A stretch of DNA of 64,000 nucleotides from UBA7803 sp036381275 (lineage in GTDB: Bacteria > Pseudomonadota > Gammaproteobacteria > Pseudomonadales > Azotimanducaceae), in assembly GCA_036381275.1 (NCBI GenBank), contig DASVDC010000147.1, forward strand, positions 25,573 to 89,572, in the 5' to 3' direction. The notes beneath the pieces are model-generated. The model worked only from the letters and a program-made list of their open reading frames with translations. It was not told where the DNA came from and searched no databases. Of the stretch, positions 23,190-31,576 are shown in pieces. The position numbers and the translations under genes are program-made. Position 1 is the first letter of the stretch. Each line of letters starts with the position of its first letter.

Positions 23190-23978
23190 ATGCGCAAGCC
23201 TCTGATCGCGGCGAACTGGAAAATGCACGGAGATGCCGCGTTCGCGGCGGCATACGCCGAGGCGCTGACGGCGGCGCCGCGGCCGCCCGGCGTCGAGCTG
23301 TTGCTGCTGCCGCCGGCCCCGTACGTGGCGGCTCTCGCGTCGGCGCTCCGGCCAGCGGGCATCGCCCTCGGTGTACAGAACGTACACCCCGAGCCGAAGG
23401 GCGCGTTCACCGGCGAGCTGGCCGCGGAGATGGCGCGCGATCTCGGCGCGGACTGGATCCTGGTGGGTCATTCCGAGCGGCGGGCGATGTTCGGCGAGAC
23501 CGACGAGGTGGTCGCGGCCAAGGTGAAGGCGGTGTTGCGGGCCGGGCTGAAGCCGCTCGTGTGCGTCGGCGAGACGCTGGCGGAGCGGGAAGCCGGCAGT
23601 GCCGAAGCGGTGGTGGCGCGGCAGATCCGCGTCGTGGCGGAGATCGCCGGCGCCGAGGCGCTCTCGGCCGCGACCATCGCGTACGAGCCGGTCTGGGCGA
23701 TCGGCACCGGCCGCACCGCGAGCCCTGAGCAGGCGGAGGAGATGCATCGGATGGTGCGCGACCGTCTGGCGGAGCTGTGCGGCGCGGCGGCCGCCCGGGA
23801 GATGCGGATTCTCTACGGCGGCAGCGTGAAGCCCGACAACGCGGCGGCGTTGCTCGCGCGGGACGACATCGACGGAGCGCTGGTGGGCGGCGCGTCGCTG
23901 GTGGCGACGGATTTCCTGAAGATTGCCGCGGCCGCGCTGATCCGCGGCACCGGCCGCCGGCGGGACAGCGGCCGCTGA
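23190..23978 (+). CDS. tpiA: Triosephosphate isomerase
   Basis: Glycolytic interconversion of dihydroxyacetone phosphate and glyceraldehyde-3-phosphate. 262 residues. Active-site residues are in AANWKMHG (Asn, Lys), ILVGHSERR (His) and AYEPVWAIGTG (Glu with the flexible lid). ILYGGSVKPDN binds phosphate. The C-terminus has an extra Arg-rich tail (GTGRRRDSGR). Followed by secG after 12 bp, as in Pseudomonas. Confidence 0.97.
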   Translation: MRKPLIAANWKMHGDAAFAAAYAEALTAAPRPPGVELLLLPPAPYVAALASALRPAGIALGVQNVHPEPKGAFTGELAAEMARDLGADWILVGHSERRAMFGETDEVVAAKVKAVLRAGLKPLVCVGETLAEREAGSAEAVVARQIRVVAEIAGAEALSAATIAYEPVWAIGTGRTASPEQAEEMHRMVRDRLAELCGAAAAREMRILYGGSVKPDNAAALLARDDIDGALVGGASLVATDFLKIAAAALIRGTGRRRDSGR

Positions 23979-23990
23979 GGTAGACGAACG

Positions 23991-24368
23991 ATGAACATGG
24001 CGACATTCGAGGCGATTCTGCTGGCGCTGCTGGTGGTGGATGCGATCCTGCTGGCGGTGCTGGTGCTGCTGCAGCACGGCAAGGGCGCCGACGTCGGCGC
24101 CGCGTTCGGCAGCGGCGCTGCGAACACGATTTTCGGCAGCGCGGGCTCGACCTCCTTCCTGACGAGGGCGACCGCATGGCTGTCGATCGGGTTCTTCCTG
24201 ATCGCGTTCGGACTGGCGTACACCGCGAAGGAGCGGGCCGCGGCGCTCGATCAGGTCGGCGTGCCGCAGGTGCGCGACACCGCGCCGGCCGAGCCGCAGC
24301 CCGAGAGCGATACCGAGCGGTTGACTACGCCGCCCGAGCGTGTAGATTCCGACATCCCCGACGTGTGA
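23991..24368 (+). CDS. secG: Protein translocase subunit SecG
   Basis: Small accessory subunit of the SecYEG inner-membrane translocon. 125 residues. Two membrane helices (ILLALLVVDAILLAVLVLLQ and LSIGFFLIAFGLAYT) flank the conserved QHGKGADVGAAFGSGAANT and IFGSAGSTSFLTRAT loop. A Pro/Glu-rich cytosolic tail follows. ATGs occur at 23991 and 23997. The end of the gene carries a promoter for the following tRNA. Confidence 0.94.
   Translation: MNMATFEAILLALLVVDAILLAVLVLLQHGKGADVGAAFGSGAANTIFGSAGSTSFLTRATAWLSIGFFLIAFGLAYTAKERAAALDQVGVPQVRDTAPAEPQPESDTERLTTPPERVDSDIPDV
24321..24348 (+). promoter_or_regulatory. Promoter for tRNA-Leu inside the 3' end of secG
   Basis: TTGACT (24321-24326, 5 of 6 to the -35 consensus) and TAGATT (24343-24348) with a 16-bp spacer. 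The start would be near 24355, 33 bp before the tRNA. The same transcript could run on into the TonB receptor gene. Confidence 0.5.
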
Positions 24369-24387
24369 CGAGGCACCGGGGAACACT

Positions 24388-24474
24388 GCCGAAGTGGTGA
24401 AATTGGTAGACACGCTACCTTGAGGGGGTAGTGGGCTAACGCCCGTGGAGGTTCGAGTCCTCTCTTCGGCACCA
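24388..24474 (+). tRNA. leuU: tRNA-Leu (anticodon GAG)
   Basis: 87-nt class II tRNA with encoded CCA. The acceptor GCCGAAG pairs with CTTCGGC; the anticodon loop is TTGAGGG with GAG at 24422-24424; the variable arm is long and the T arm is GGTTCGAGTCC. Same isoacceptor and place (after secG) as leuU in E. coli. It marks the left border of the TonB-YfiR-kinase cassette. Confidence 0.97.
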
Positions 24475-24502
24475 TCGCTTCGATCGCGTCCCGGGGGACA
24501 AG

Positions 24503-26503
24503 CTGCCACTGATACAGCGCATCGCTGCACCGGTATTCCTGCTGTGTGTGGGTACGGCGCCGGCCTTCGCAGCGGAGGCGCCTGCGCGGCAGGCGCTGGT
24601 GGATCTCACCATCGAGCAGCTCGGCGAGGTCGAGGTGACCTCGGTATCCCGGCGGGTGGAGACCCTGCACGAGGCACCCGCCGCCGTCTACGTGATCACC
24701 CGCGAGCAGATCCGCCGCAGCGGCGTGACGAGCATCCCCGAGGCGCTGCGGCTCGCGCCCGGCGTCGAGGTGGCACGCAACGGCACGCACGACTGGACCA
24801 TCTCCATCCGCGGCTTCAACGACGACCTCTCCAACAAGCTGCTGGTCCTGATCGATGGCCGCAGCGTCTACTCTCCGCTGTTCGCCGGGGTGTTCTGGGA
24901 CGTGCAGGACACACTGCTCGAGGACGTCGAGCGCATCGAGGTGATCGCCGGGCCGGGCGGCACGCTGTGGGGCGCGAACGCGGTGAACGGCGTGGTGAAC
25001 ATCATCACCCGCTCGGCCTGGGACACCCGTGACGGCTACGCGAGCCTCGCGGCGGGCAACGAAGAAGAGCTCACCGCCGCGCTGCGTTACGGCGGCCGCA
25101 TCGGCCGGGACATCGCCGCGCGCGCCTACCTGAAGCGGGTCGAGCGGGACGACAGTCGCGCCCGATCCGGCGGCCCTGCCCTCGATGCCTGGAAATCGAC
25201 GCAAGGGGGATTCCGCCTCGACTGGACCCTCGCCGACCGGGATACGCTGACGCTGCAGGGCGACGTGTACGACGCCGAGGGCGAGTCCTGGGTGCGTTCG
25301 GAGTTCACGCTCGGCGAGCTGCCCGAGGGGGAAGTGCCGGGCATGATCGACCTCGCCGGCTACAACCTGCTCGCGCGCTGGCAGCGCCAGCTCGAACACG
25401 GCGCGGACCTGCGCGTGCAGGCGTACTTCGACCGCACCGAACGGGACATCCCCGGCAACTTCGCCGAAGAGCGCGAGACCTTCGATCTCGAGCTGGTGCA
25501 CCATGCGCGCCCGATCGGGCGCCACGACCTGGTCTGGGGCGCCGGCTATCGGGTGACGGCCGACGAGCTCGACAACACGCAGTTCGCGACGTTCCGTCCG
25601 TCCGAGCGTACCGACGAGACCTGGAACCTGTTCGCGCAGGACCGCATCGAGCTCATGGAGGACCGGCTGTATCTGACCCTGGGGACGCGGTTCGAGCACA
25701 ACGAATACAGCGGCTTCGAGCACAAGCCGAGCGCGCGCCTCGCGTGGATGCCGGCGCCGCGTCAGACGCTGTGGGCGGCGGTGTCCCGCGCGGTGCGGAT
25801 TCCTGCCCGGCTCAACCACGACCTGGACCTGCACGCGCCGCTGCGGCTGCCCGGGCTGCCGGTGCCGCTGTACGTGAACGTCACCGGCAACGACGACTTC
25901 GATCCCGAGGAGCTGATCGCCTACGAGATCGGGTACCGGGCCGGCATCGCCGAGAACCTGTCGGCGGACCTCGCGCTCTTCGTGCACGACTACGAGTCGC
26001 TGATGACGCAGGAGGTCCAGGGCCCTCCGCGGCTGGAGCCGGGGCCGCCGCCGTACCTGATCCTGCCGGTCGTGCAGGACAACGGCATGAAGGGGCAGTC
26101 GTACGGCGGCCAGCTCGCGGTGAAATGGCAGCCGCTCGACCTCTGGCGGCTCGAGCTGCAGCTCGCGCACGTCGACTTCGACCTCGAGCTGACCGAGGGC
26201 TCCACGGGCTCGGGCGCGCTCGCGGTGGCCGGCCACAGCCCGGAGCTGCAGGCCGCGCTGCAGAGCTACTTCGATCTGCCGCGTGGGTTCGAGCTTTACG
26301 CCGCGGTGCGCTACGTGGACGAGCTGCCGGCTCAGGACGTTCCGAGCTACGTGGCCGTGGACCTGAACCTCGACTGGCAGCTCACCGCGGACGTCAGCGC
26401 GTCACTCACGGTGCAGAACCTGAACGACCCGCACCATCCGGAGTTCGGCGACGGCAACCTGATCCAGCGCAGCGTGCTGCTCAGGCTCGACTGGCGGTTC
26501 TGA
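24503..26503 (+). CDS. TonB-dependent outer membrane receptor (YfiR-associated type)
   Basis: Outer-membrane 22-strand barrel importer or sensor; ligand unknown. About 666 residues if read from 24503. The plug domain is clear: LTIEQLGEVEVTSVSRR (TonB-box region), APAAVYVITREQIRRSG, SIPEALRLAPGVEVARNGTH, LLVLIDGRSVYSPLFAGVFW, VERIEVIAGPGGTLWGANAV; the barrel ends LLRLDWRF with the terminal Phe. The first ordinary start, GTG at 24548, would cut a good signal peptide in half (LPLIQRIAAPVFLLCVGTAP then AFA/AE); no ATG, GTG or TTG lies upstream in frame. I therefore place the start at CTG 24503 (24509 also possible) after GGGGGA at 24493-24498; this is inference. It overlaps convergent yfiR by 23 bp. 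Confidence 0.88.
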   Translation: MPLIQRIAAPVFLLCVGTAPAFAAEAPARQALVDLTIEQLGEVEVTSVSRRVETLHEAPAAVYVITREQIRRSGVTSIPEALRLAPGVEVARNGTHDWTISIRGFNDDLSNKLLVLIDGRSVYSPLFAGVFWDVQDTLLEDVERIEVIAGPGGTLWGANAVNGVVNIITRSAWDTRDGYASLAAGNEEELTAALRYGGRIGRDIAARAYLKRVERDDSRARSGGPALDAWKSTQGGFRLDWTLADRDTLTLQGDVYDAEGESWVRSEFTLGELPEGEVPGMIDLAGYNLLARWQRQLEHGADLRVQAYFDRTERDIPGNFAEERETFDLELVHHARPIGRHDLVWGAGYRVTADELDNTQFATFRPSERTDETWNLFAQDRIELMEDRLYLTLGTRFEHNEYSGFEHKPSARLAWMPAPRQTLWAAVSRAVRIPARLNHDLDLHAPLRLPGLPVPLYVNVTGNDDFDPEELIAYEIGYRAGIAENLSADLALFVHDYESLMTQEVQGPPRLEPGPPPYLILPVVQDNGMKGQSYGGQLAVKWQPLDLWRLELQLAHVDFDLELTEGSTGSGALAVAGHSPELQAALQSYFDLPRGFELYAAVRYVDELPAQDVPSYVAVDLNLDWQLTADVSASLTVQNLNDPHHPEFGDGNLIQRSVLLRLDWRF

Positions 26504-27152
26504 GGTCGCCGAGCGCGAAGCGTTTGCCGCCGTCGATCAGGCGGCATTCGAGATGGCAGCGGCTCATCTCGACCCTGAGCGCCGCCGACAGCAACCGGGA
26601 CGACAGCGAGATGCCGGCCTGCTGGGCCGCGGGCAACGCGATCTCGAAGCGCACCCGCCGGCCGACGAGCTGGAAGTTGATCATGCTGCCGTCCGGCAGG
26701 CCGTCCTTGGCATCGGTGACCACCAGGGTCGGGCCCGTGACGCTGCGCACGAGCTGATCGAGGCGCCGGTTCTGGCTGGCGCCGATGAACAGCACCTCGT
26801 CCTGATCGAGCTGGCTGATGGAGCGGATCGGCCGCACCCGCACCGGCCGTCCCTTGATCGTGCGTCCGTCGCTGAAACGCTCCAGCGCGCGGGCGATGTT
26901 CGGCGCGTGCAGCACCGCGAACGTGATCTCGCCCTGCGGATCGGACGTGACCGAGTTCACAGGCCATTCGGCGTAGGTGGCGAAGTGGAACAGGAACGCG
27001 GCCTTGACCTCGTCTTCGGAGTAGTCGCGCTCGGCCCCACCGGCGCCGAAGCTGAGCGCGAGCAGGGCAACAAGAGCCCAAACGGGACCGGCGAGCGTCG
27101 ACGAGCCAGGCGCCGACCTTGGCGTGGGCATGCTGCGAATCGTTTCTGTCAT
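26481..27152 (-). CDS. YfiR family periplasmic protein (DUF4154)
   Basis: 223 residues with a signal sequence (PVWALVALLALSFGAGGA, cleavage near residue 40) and a YfiR core: VKAAFLFHFATYAEWP, ITFAVLHAPNIARALERF, VLFIGASQNRRLDQL, VVTDAKDGLPDGSMINFQLV, VRFEIALPAAQQAGISLSSR. In Pseudomonas YfiR is a periplasmic inhibitor of a diguanylate cyclase. Here no GGDEF gene is adjacent; the partner is a histidine kinase 29 bp upstream in the same operon. The ATG at 27152 has no clear ribosome site and overlaps the stop of a 9-codon mini-ORF. A second ATG at 27131 would also keep the signal peptide. The 3' end overlaps the TonB receptor gene. Confidence 0.85.
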   Translation of the reverse strand: MTETIRSMPTPRSAPGSSTLAGPVWALVALLALSFGAGGAERDYSEDEVKAAFLFHFATYAEWPVNSVTSDPQGEITFAVLHAPNIARALERFSDGRTIKGRPVRVRPIRSISQLDQDEVLFIGASQNRRLDQLVRSVTGPTLVVTDAKDGLPDGSMINFQLVGRRVRFEIALPAAQQAGISLSSRLLSAALRVEMSRCHLECRLIDGGKRFALGDLRTASRA

Positions 27153-27181
27153 CTGAGCCGGAGAAGCGAGTAGATCATACC

Positions 27182-29068
27182 TCAGAGGGTCGATACCAGA
27201 CCCTCGAGGGCGGCACGGACCTTCTCGACGTCCACTGGCTTGACGAGGTGCGCCGCGAAGCCGTGGGCGAGGGAGCGTTCGCGGTCCTTCTCCTGTCCCC
27301 AGCCGGACAGCGCAATCAGCACGATGTCCTCGCCGCCGGGCAGCTCGCGCAGCCGGCTCGCGAGCTCGTAGCCGTTGATTCTGGGCAGGCCCAGATCGAG
27401 AAACGCGGTATCGGGCTCGAGCGCCCGTGCGGCGGCCAGCGCGTCGTCCGCGTCGTAGGCGACGCGCACTTCGTGACCGAGGCCGCGCAGCAGGATCGCC
27501 AGGCTGTCGACGAAGTCGGCGTTGTCGTCGACCAGCAGGATCCGTCGGCCGGATTCGGGCGGTGCGCACGCGGCGTCGTCTCTCGCCGGTGCGGCGCCCT
27601 GATTCGGGGGCGGCACGACGTCGAGCTCCACCTTGAACGTGCTCCCGCACCCCGGACCCTCGCTGTGCGCGCTGATGGTGCCGCCGTGCAGCGCGACCAG
27701 CCGCCGGGCCAGCCCGAGGCCGACCCCGAGACCGCCGTGGGTCCAACCGCCGTGGTTGTCGCCGCCCTGCACGAACATGTCGAAGATGTGCTCGAGCGTT
27801 TCGGGGCTCATCCCCATGCCGGTGTCGGACACGGACACCTCGAGGCGCTCGCCGGAGCGCTCGGCGCGCAGGCGAATCTCGCCGCCGGGCGGCGTGTATT
27901 TCGCGGCGTTGTCGAGCAGGTTGGAGAACACCTGGGACAGGCGTACCGCATCGCCCTTCAGGAAGACGGGCTCGTCGGGCACGTCGACGACGAGCCGGTG
28001 GCGCTGCGCGTCGATGAACGGGCGTACCGTGTCGATGGCGTTCTGGATGATTTCGCCGAGCTCCACGGTGTGCATCTGAACCGACAGCTTGCCGCGCGTG
28101 ATCCGGGAGACGTCGAGCAGATCGTCGATCAGCCGCACCATGTGATCGAGCTGCCGGCGGATGATGTCGCGGGCCTGTCGGGTATCGGCGCCGGGGCCGG
28201 AGGATTCCATGATCCACAGCGCATTCACCATCGGCGCGAGCGGATTGCGCAACTCGTGCGCCAGCGTCGCGAGGAATTCGTCCTTGCGCTGATCCGCGAG
28301 GCGCAGCGCCGCCTCGGCGCTGCGCCGCTCCTCGGTCTCCTCGAGCAGCCGCCGGTTGGTGTTCTCGAGCGTTTCGGTCATGTGGCCGACTTCCGCGAGC
28401 ATCGCGTTGAACGACTCGACCAGCACGCCGACCTCGTCGTCGGTGGTGCGGTCGGCGCGCAGCTTGAAGTCGCGCTCCTCGATCACCCGCCGCGCCACGT
28501 TGGTGACCGCCAGCACCGGACGGGTCACGCTGCGCTGCAGATACGCGGAGATGATCCCGGCCACCGCCAGGCTGAGCAGCATCACCAGCCCGAGGATCAA
28601 CAGGTAGTCCGTGAGCCGCGCGGCGAGGTCGTCGCTCGCGCGCAGGAACACGGTGCCGATCACCTGGTCGTTCGCGACGATCGGGTGGAACAGCTCCAGG
28701 TTGCCGTTCACGAAGCGGATGCTGGCCGGCGCGCGCAGCGTCGGCAGCGCCGCCTCCGGGTCGCGGAGCCACCGGGCGAATACCTCCCCGGTGGCGGTGT
28801 AGATCGCGGCCGCCAGGATCCCGCGGCGGTTGGCGAGCAGCGTCAAGTTCTCCGCGGCGGTGTCCGGATCGTCGAACTGCAGCGCGGGTGCGGTGGTGCG
28901 GGCCAGGATGTCCGCCTGGGTGGTCACGTCGGCCGCCAGGAACTCACGGTAATTTCGGGCTTCGTAGCTGACCAGCGCGACCGCGGAGACCAGGAGCGCA
29001 ACCAGGGTGGTCACCAGGATCACGGCGAGCACCTTGTAGCGAACCGAGCGCGTGATGGCCTTCAGCAT
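27182..29068 (-). CDS. Hybrid sensor histidine kinase: CHASE8-like sensor, HAMP, HisKA, HATPase, receiver
   Basis: Inner-membrane sensor kinase, 628 residues from ATG 29068 (GGAGG 11 nt upstream; longer starts up to 29194 are less likely). TM1 about 12-34; a periplasmic CHASE8-like domain about 35-150 (ALQFDDPDTAAENLTLL); TM2 about 153-177; HAMP to about 230. HisKA has the phosphorylatable His271 in FLATLAHELRNPL; the ATPase has NLLDNAAKY, DTGMGM and GGLGVGLGLA. The C-terminal receiver keeps Asp558 (FLDLGLPR) and Lys610, but no output domain follows, so a further phosphotransfer protein or regulator must exist elsewhere. It is the promoter-proximal gene of the kinase-yfiR operon. Confidence 0.92.
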   Translation of the reverse strand: MLKAITRSVRYKVLAVILVTTLVALLVSAVALVSYEARNYREFLAADVTTQADILARTTAPALQFDDPDTAAENLTLLANRRGILAAAIYTATGEVFARWLRDPEAALPTLRAPASIRFVNGNLELFHPIVANDQVIGTVFLRASDDLAARLTDYLLILGLVMLLSLAVAGIISAYLQRSVTRPVLAVTNVARRVIEERDFKLRADRTTDDEVGVLVESFNAMLAEVGHMTETLENTNRRLLEETEERRSAEAALRLADQRKDEFLATLAHELRNPLAPMVNALWIMESSGPGADTRQARDIIRRQLDHMVRLIDDLLDVSRITRGKLSVQMHTVELGEIIQNAIDTVRPFIDAQRHRLVVDVPDEPVFLKGDAVRLSQVFSNLLDNAAKYTPPGGEIRLRAERSGERLEVSVSDTGMGMSPETLEHIFDMFVQGGDNHGGWTHGGLGVGLGLARRLVALHGGTISAHSEGPGCGSTFKVELDVVPPPNQGAAPARDDAACAPPESGRRILLVDDNADFVDSLAILLRGLGHEVRVAYDADDALAAARALEPDTAFLDLGLPRINGYELASRLRELPGGEDIVLIALSGWGQEKDRERSLAHGFAAHLVKPVDVEKVRAALEGLVSTL

Positions 29069-29204
29069 CCCGTGAGCGTCCTCCGCGGAACGACCGACGC
29101 TCCTCCCCCTCCGACTGACAGCGGGAACCATCGGCACGACTTCGTGTCGTAGCTTACAGTCACGGAGCGAATGCGGTGGCGGCGAAGGGCGCAAGGATAC
29201 GCGG

Positions 29205-29234
29205 TTGCGGGACCGTCCGTCACTCTTCTATAAT
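29205..29234 (+). promoter_or_regulatory. Promoter for tRNA-fMet and the rimP-nusA operon
   Basis: TTGCGG (29205-29210), an 18-bp spacer, then a perfect TATAAT (29229-29234) followed by a GC-rich discriminator (CCGCGC), typical of stringently controlled stable-RNA promoters. The tRNA begins 14 bp after the -10 box. The rest of the 29069-29204 gap should hold the leftward kinase promoter; none was obvious. Confidence 0.7.
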
Positions 29235-29247
29235 CCGCGCTCGCTGA

Positions 29248-29324
<77 letters not shown>

Positions 29325-29333
29325 AAGGATTCG

Positions 29334-29355
29334 AAGGCCCCGTGAGGGCCTTTTT
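29334..29355 (+). terminator. Intrinsic terminator after tRNA-fMet
   Basis: AAGGCCC (29334-29340), loop CGTGA, GGGCCTT (29346-29352) running into TTTTT (29351-29355). An outer stem AAGGATTC (29325-29332) with GAATCCTT (29364-29371) encloses it. It would trim tRNA transcripts and limit read-through into rimP. Confidence 0.85.
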
Positions 29356-29471
29356 AGTAGCAGGAATCCTTCGAGACCCTGCGAAGCATCCTTGGGGTGG
29401 CCGCCTCGTATCGGTGGGTCGCCCATGCGCTGCCGGCAAGGGCCCGTGAACGGGTGGCGCCGGCAGAGAAG

Positions 29472-29497
29472 AAATGGGCGTCAGCCCATTTTTTTTT
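29472..29497 (+). terminator. Second intrinsic terminator (attenuator) directly before rimP
   Basis: AAATGGGC (29472-29479), loop GTCA, GCCCATTT (29484-29491) and a T-run to 29497. It ends only about 22 nt before the rimP start, so transcription of rimP-nusA-infB must pass it. Between the two terminators a third stem, CTGCCGGC (29430-29437) with GCCGGCAG (29459-29466), is present. Control by NusA, as known for the E. coli leader, is plausible. Confidence 0.85.
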
Positions 29498-29519
29498 CTA
29501 CGGAGTTGGTCGGAGGAAG

Positions 29520-30032
29520 TTGAACAGACGCGAAGACCAGATCGAAAGCCTGCTGGCGCCGACGGTGGAAGCGCTCGGCTGTGAGCTGTGGGGCCTGGAG
29601 TACCTGTCCCAGGGCAAGCGTGCGCGCCTCAGGGTCTACATCGAGCGGCCGAACGGGGTGACGGTGGACGACTGCGAACGGGTCAGCCGTGAGATCAGCG
29701 ACCTGCTGGACGTGGAGGACGTGATCCCCACCACCTACACGCTCGAAGTCTCCTCGCCCGGGCTCGATCGGATTCTGTTCAAGGACGCGCACTACCGAGC
29801 CAACGTGGGCGCCATCGTCGACGTGCGCCTGAATTTCCCGTTCGAAGGCAGAAAGCACATCGTCGGCCTGCTCGCCGGGTTCGAGGACGGCGAGGCGGTC
29901 GTGCGGCCGCAGGAAGGCGACGAGGAGTTCGTGCTGCCGGTGGAGAACATTCAGCGGGCGCGGCTGGTGCCGCAATTCGACGCTCCGGTCCGGAAGGGAT
30001 CGGCCAGGAAAGGTATCGAGACAGATGAGTAA
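29520..30032 (+). CDS. rimP: Ribosome maturation factor RimP
   Basis: Needed for 30S subunit maturation. 170 residues. Family motifs: LLAPTVEALGCELWGLEYLS, LRVYIERPNGVTVDDCERVS, LDVEDVIPTTYTLEVSSPGL, DRILFKDAHY. The start is TTG at 29520, behind GGAGG (29512-29516) with a short spacing; no other start fits before the conserved N-terminus. The stop overlaps the nusA start by 8 bp. Confidence 0.93.
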   Translation: MNRREDQIESLLAPTVEALGCELWGLEYLSQGKRARLRVYIERPNGVTVDDCERVSREISDLLDVEDVIPTTYTLEVSSPGLDRILFKDAHYRANVGAIVDVRLNFPFEGRKHIVGLLAGFEDGEAVVRPQEGDEEFVLPVENIQRARLVPQFDAPVRKGSARKGIETDE

Positions 30033-31557
30033 AGAAGTGCTTTTGGTCGTGGACTCGGTCTCCCACGAGAAGGGCGTGCCGAAAGACGTGATTTTCGGCG
30101 CCATCGAAGCGGCGCTGGCCACGGCCACCAAGAAGCGCTACGACGAGAACGCCGAGTTCCGGGTCGCGATCGATCGCGAGACCGGCGACTACGCGACGTT
30201 CCGCGTCTGGACGGTGGCCGATCCCGACGCGCTCGGAGCGGACGAGGATGCCGACGGCGGTGCGGTGGAATGGAACCCGGCGGCCCACCTCACGCTCGAG
30301 GAGGCCCGTAAGCGCAAGCCCGACGCCCAGATCGGCGACGTGATCGAGGAGCCGGTGGAGTCGGTGGAGTTCGGCCGGATCGCCGCGCAGACCGCCAAGC
30401 AGGTGATCGTGCAGAAGGTGCGGGAGGCCGAGCGCGCCCAGGTGGTGCAGGCGTACCTGCCGCGGGTCGGCGAGCTGGTGAGCGGGCAGGTCAAGAAGCT
30501 CGGCCGTGACAGCATCATCGTCGACCTCGGCAACAACGCCGAGGGGATTCTGACCCGCGAGCACCTGATCCCGCGGGAGACCTTCCGGGTCGGCGACCGG
30601 CTGCGCGCGCTGCTCCTGGAGGTGCGCCCGGACAATCGGGGCCCGCAGCTCATCCTGACCCGCACCTCGCCGCAGATGCTGATGGAGCTGTTCAAGATCG
30701 AGGTGCCGGAGATCGCCGAGCAGATCATCGAGATCCGCGGCGCCGCCCGCGACCCGGGGTCGCGGGCGAAGATCGCGGTGCGCACCAACGACGGCCGCAT
30801 CGATCCGGTCGGCGCCTGCGTCGGCATGCGCGGCTCGCGGGTGCAGGCGGTGTCCGGTGAGCTCGCCGGCGAGCGCATCGACATCGTGCTGTGGGACGAG
30901 AACCCCGCGCAGCTCGTGATCAACGCGATGGCGCCCGCCGAGGTCGAATCCATCGTGGTCGACGAGGACGCGCACTCGATGGACATCGCGGTGGCGGAGG
31001 AAAACCTCGCTCAGGCCATCGGCCGGGGCGGCCAGAACGTGCGGCTCGCGAGCGAGCTGACCGGCTGGACGCTGAACATCATGACCGAGGCGGACGCGAT
31101 CGCGAAGCAGGAAGAGGAAGCCAGCAAGCTGATGAGCGAGTTCATGGAGTCGCTGGCGGTGGACGAGGACGTCGCCGCGGTGCTGGTGGAGGAAGGCTTC
31201 ACCAACCTCGAAGAGATCGCCTACGTGCCGGTCGAGGAGATGACCAGCATCGAAGGCTTCGACGAGGAGATCGTGACCGAGCTCAGGAACCGCGCGAAGG
31301 ACGCGCTGCTCACCCGCGCGATCGCGAACGAGGAGCGCCTGGGCGAGAAGGAACCGGCGGAAGACCTGCTGAACATGGCAGGCATGGATCGTCATCTGGC
31401 CTACCTGCTGGCCAACAACGACGTGGCGACCATGGAGGACCTCGCGGAGCTGGCCGTGGCCGATCTGATGGAGATCGCCCCGGAGCTCGACGAAGAGCGC
31501 GCGGCGGAGCTGATCATGACCGCTCGCGCGCCGTGGTTCGAAGACGCCGAGGGATAA
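30025..31557 (+). CDS. nusA: Transcription termination/antitermination factor NusA
   Basis: RNA polymerase-binding factor for pausing, termination and rRNA antitermination. 510 residues. N-terminal polymerase-binding domain (VVDSVSHEKGVPKDVIFGAI); S1 domain (GELVSGQVKKLGRDSIIVDL); two KH domains (VGACVGMRGSRVQAVSGEL and AIGRGGQNVRLASELTG); and two acidic C-terminal repeats typical of gammaproteobacteria. ATG at 30025. A rather acidic insert (about residues 68-80) lengthens the N-domain slightly. Confidence 0.97.
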   Translation: MSKEVLLVVDSVSHEKGVPKDVIFGAIEAALATATKKRYDENAEFRVAIDRETGDYATFRVWTVADPDALGADEDADGGAVEWNPAAHLTLEEARKRKPDAQIGDVIEEPVESVEFGRIAAQTAKQVIVQKVREAERAQVVQAYLPRVGELVSGQVKKLGRDSIIVDLGNNAEGILTREHLIPRETFRVGDRLRALLLEVRPDNRGPQLILTRTSPQMLMELFKIEVPEIAEQIIEIRGAARDPGSRAKIAVRTNDGRIDPVGACVGMRGSRVQAVSGELAGERIDIVLWDENPAQLVINAMAPAEVESIVVDEDAHSMDIAVAEENLAQAIGRGGQNVRLASELTGWTLNIMTEADAIAKQEEEASKLMSEFMESLAVDEDVAAVLVEEGFTNLEEIAYVPVEEMTSIEGFDEEIVTELRNRAKDALLTRAIANEERLGEKEPAEDLLNMAGMDRHLAYLLANNDVATMEDLAELAVADLMEIAPELDEERAAELIMTARAPWFEDAEG

Positions 31558-31576
31558 TTGTTCTAGGGGATACCGC

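Noticed and set aside
26553..29152. Long plus-strand frames opposite yfiR and the kinase.
   Set aside because: Shadow frames; the minus-strand products carry full conserved motifs.
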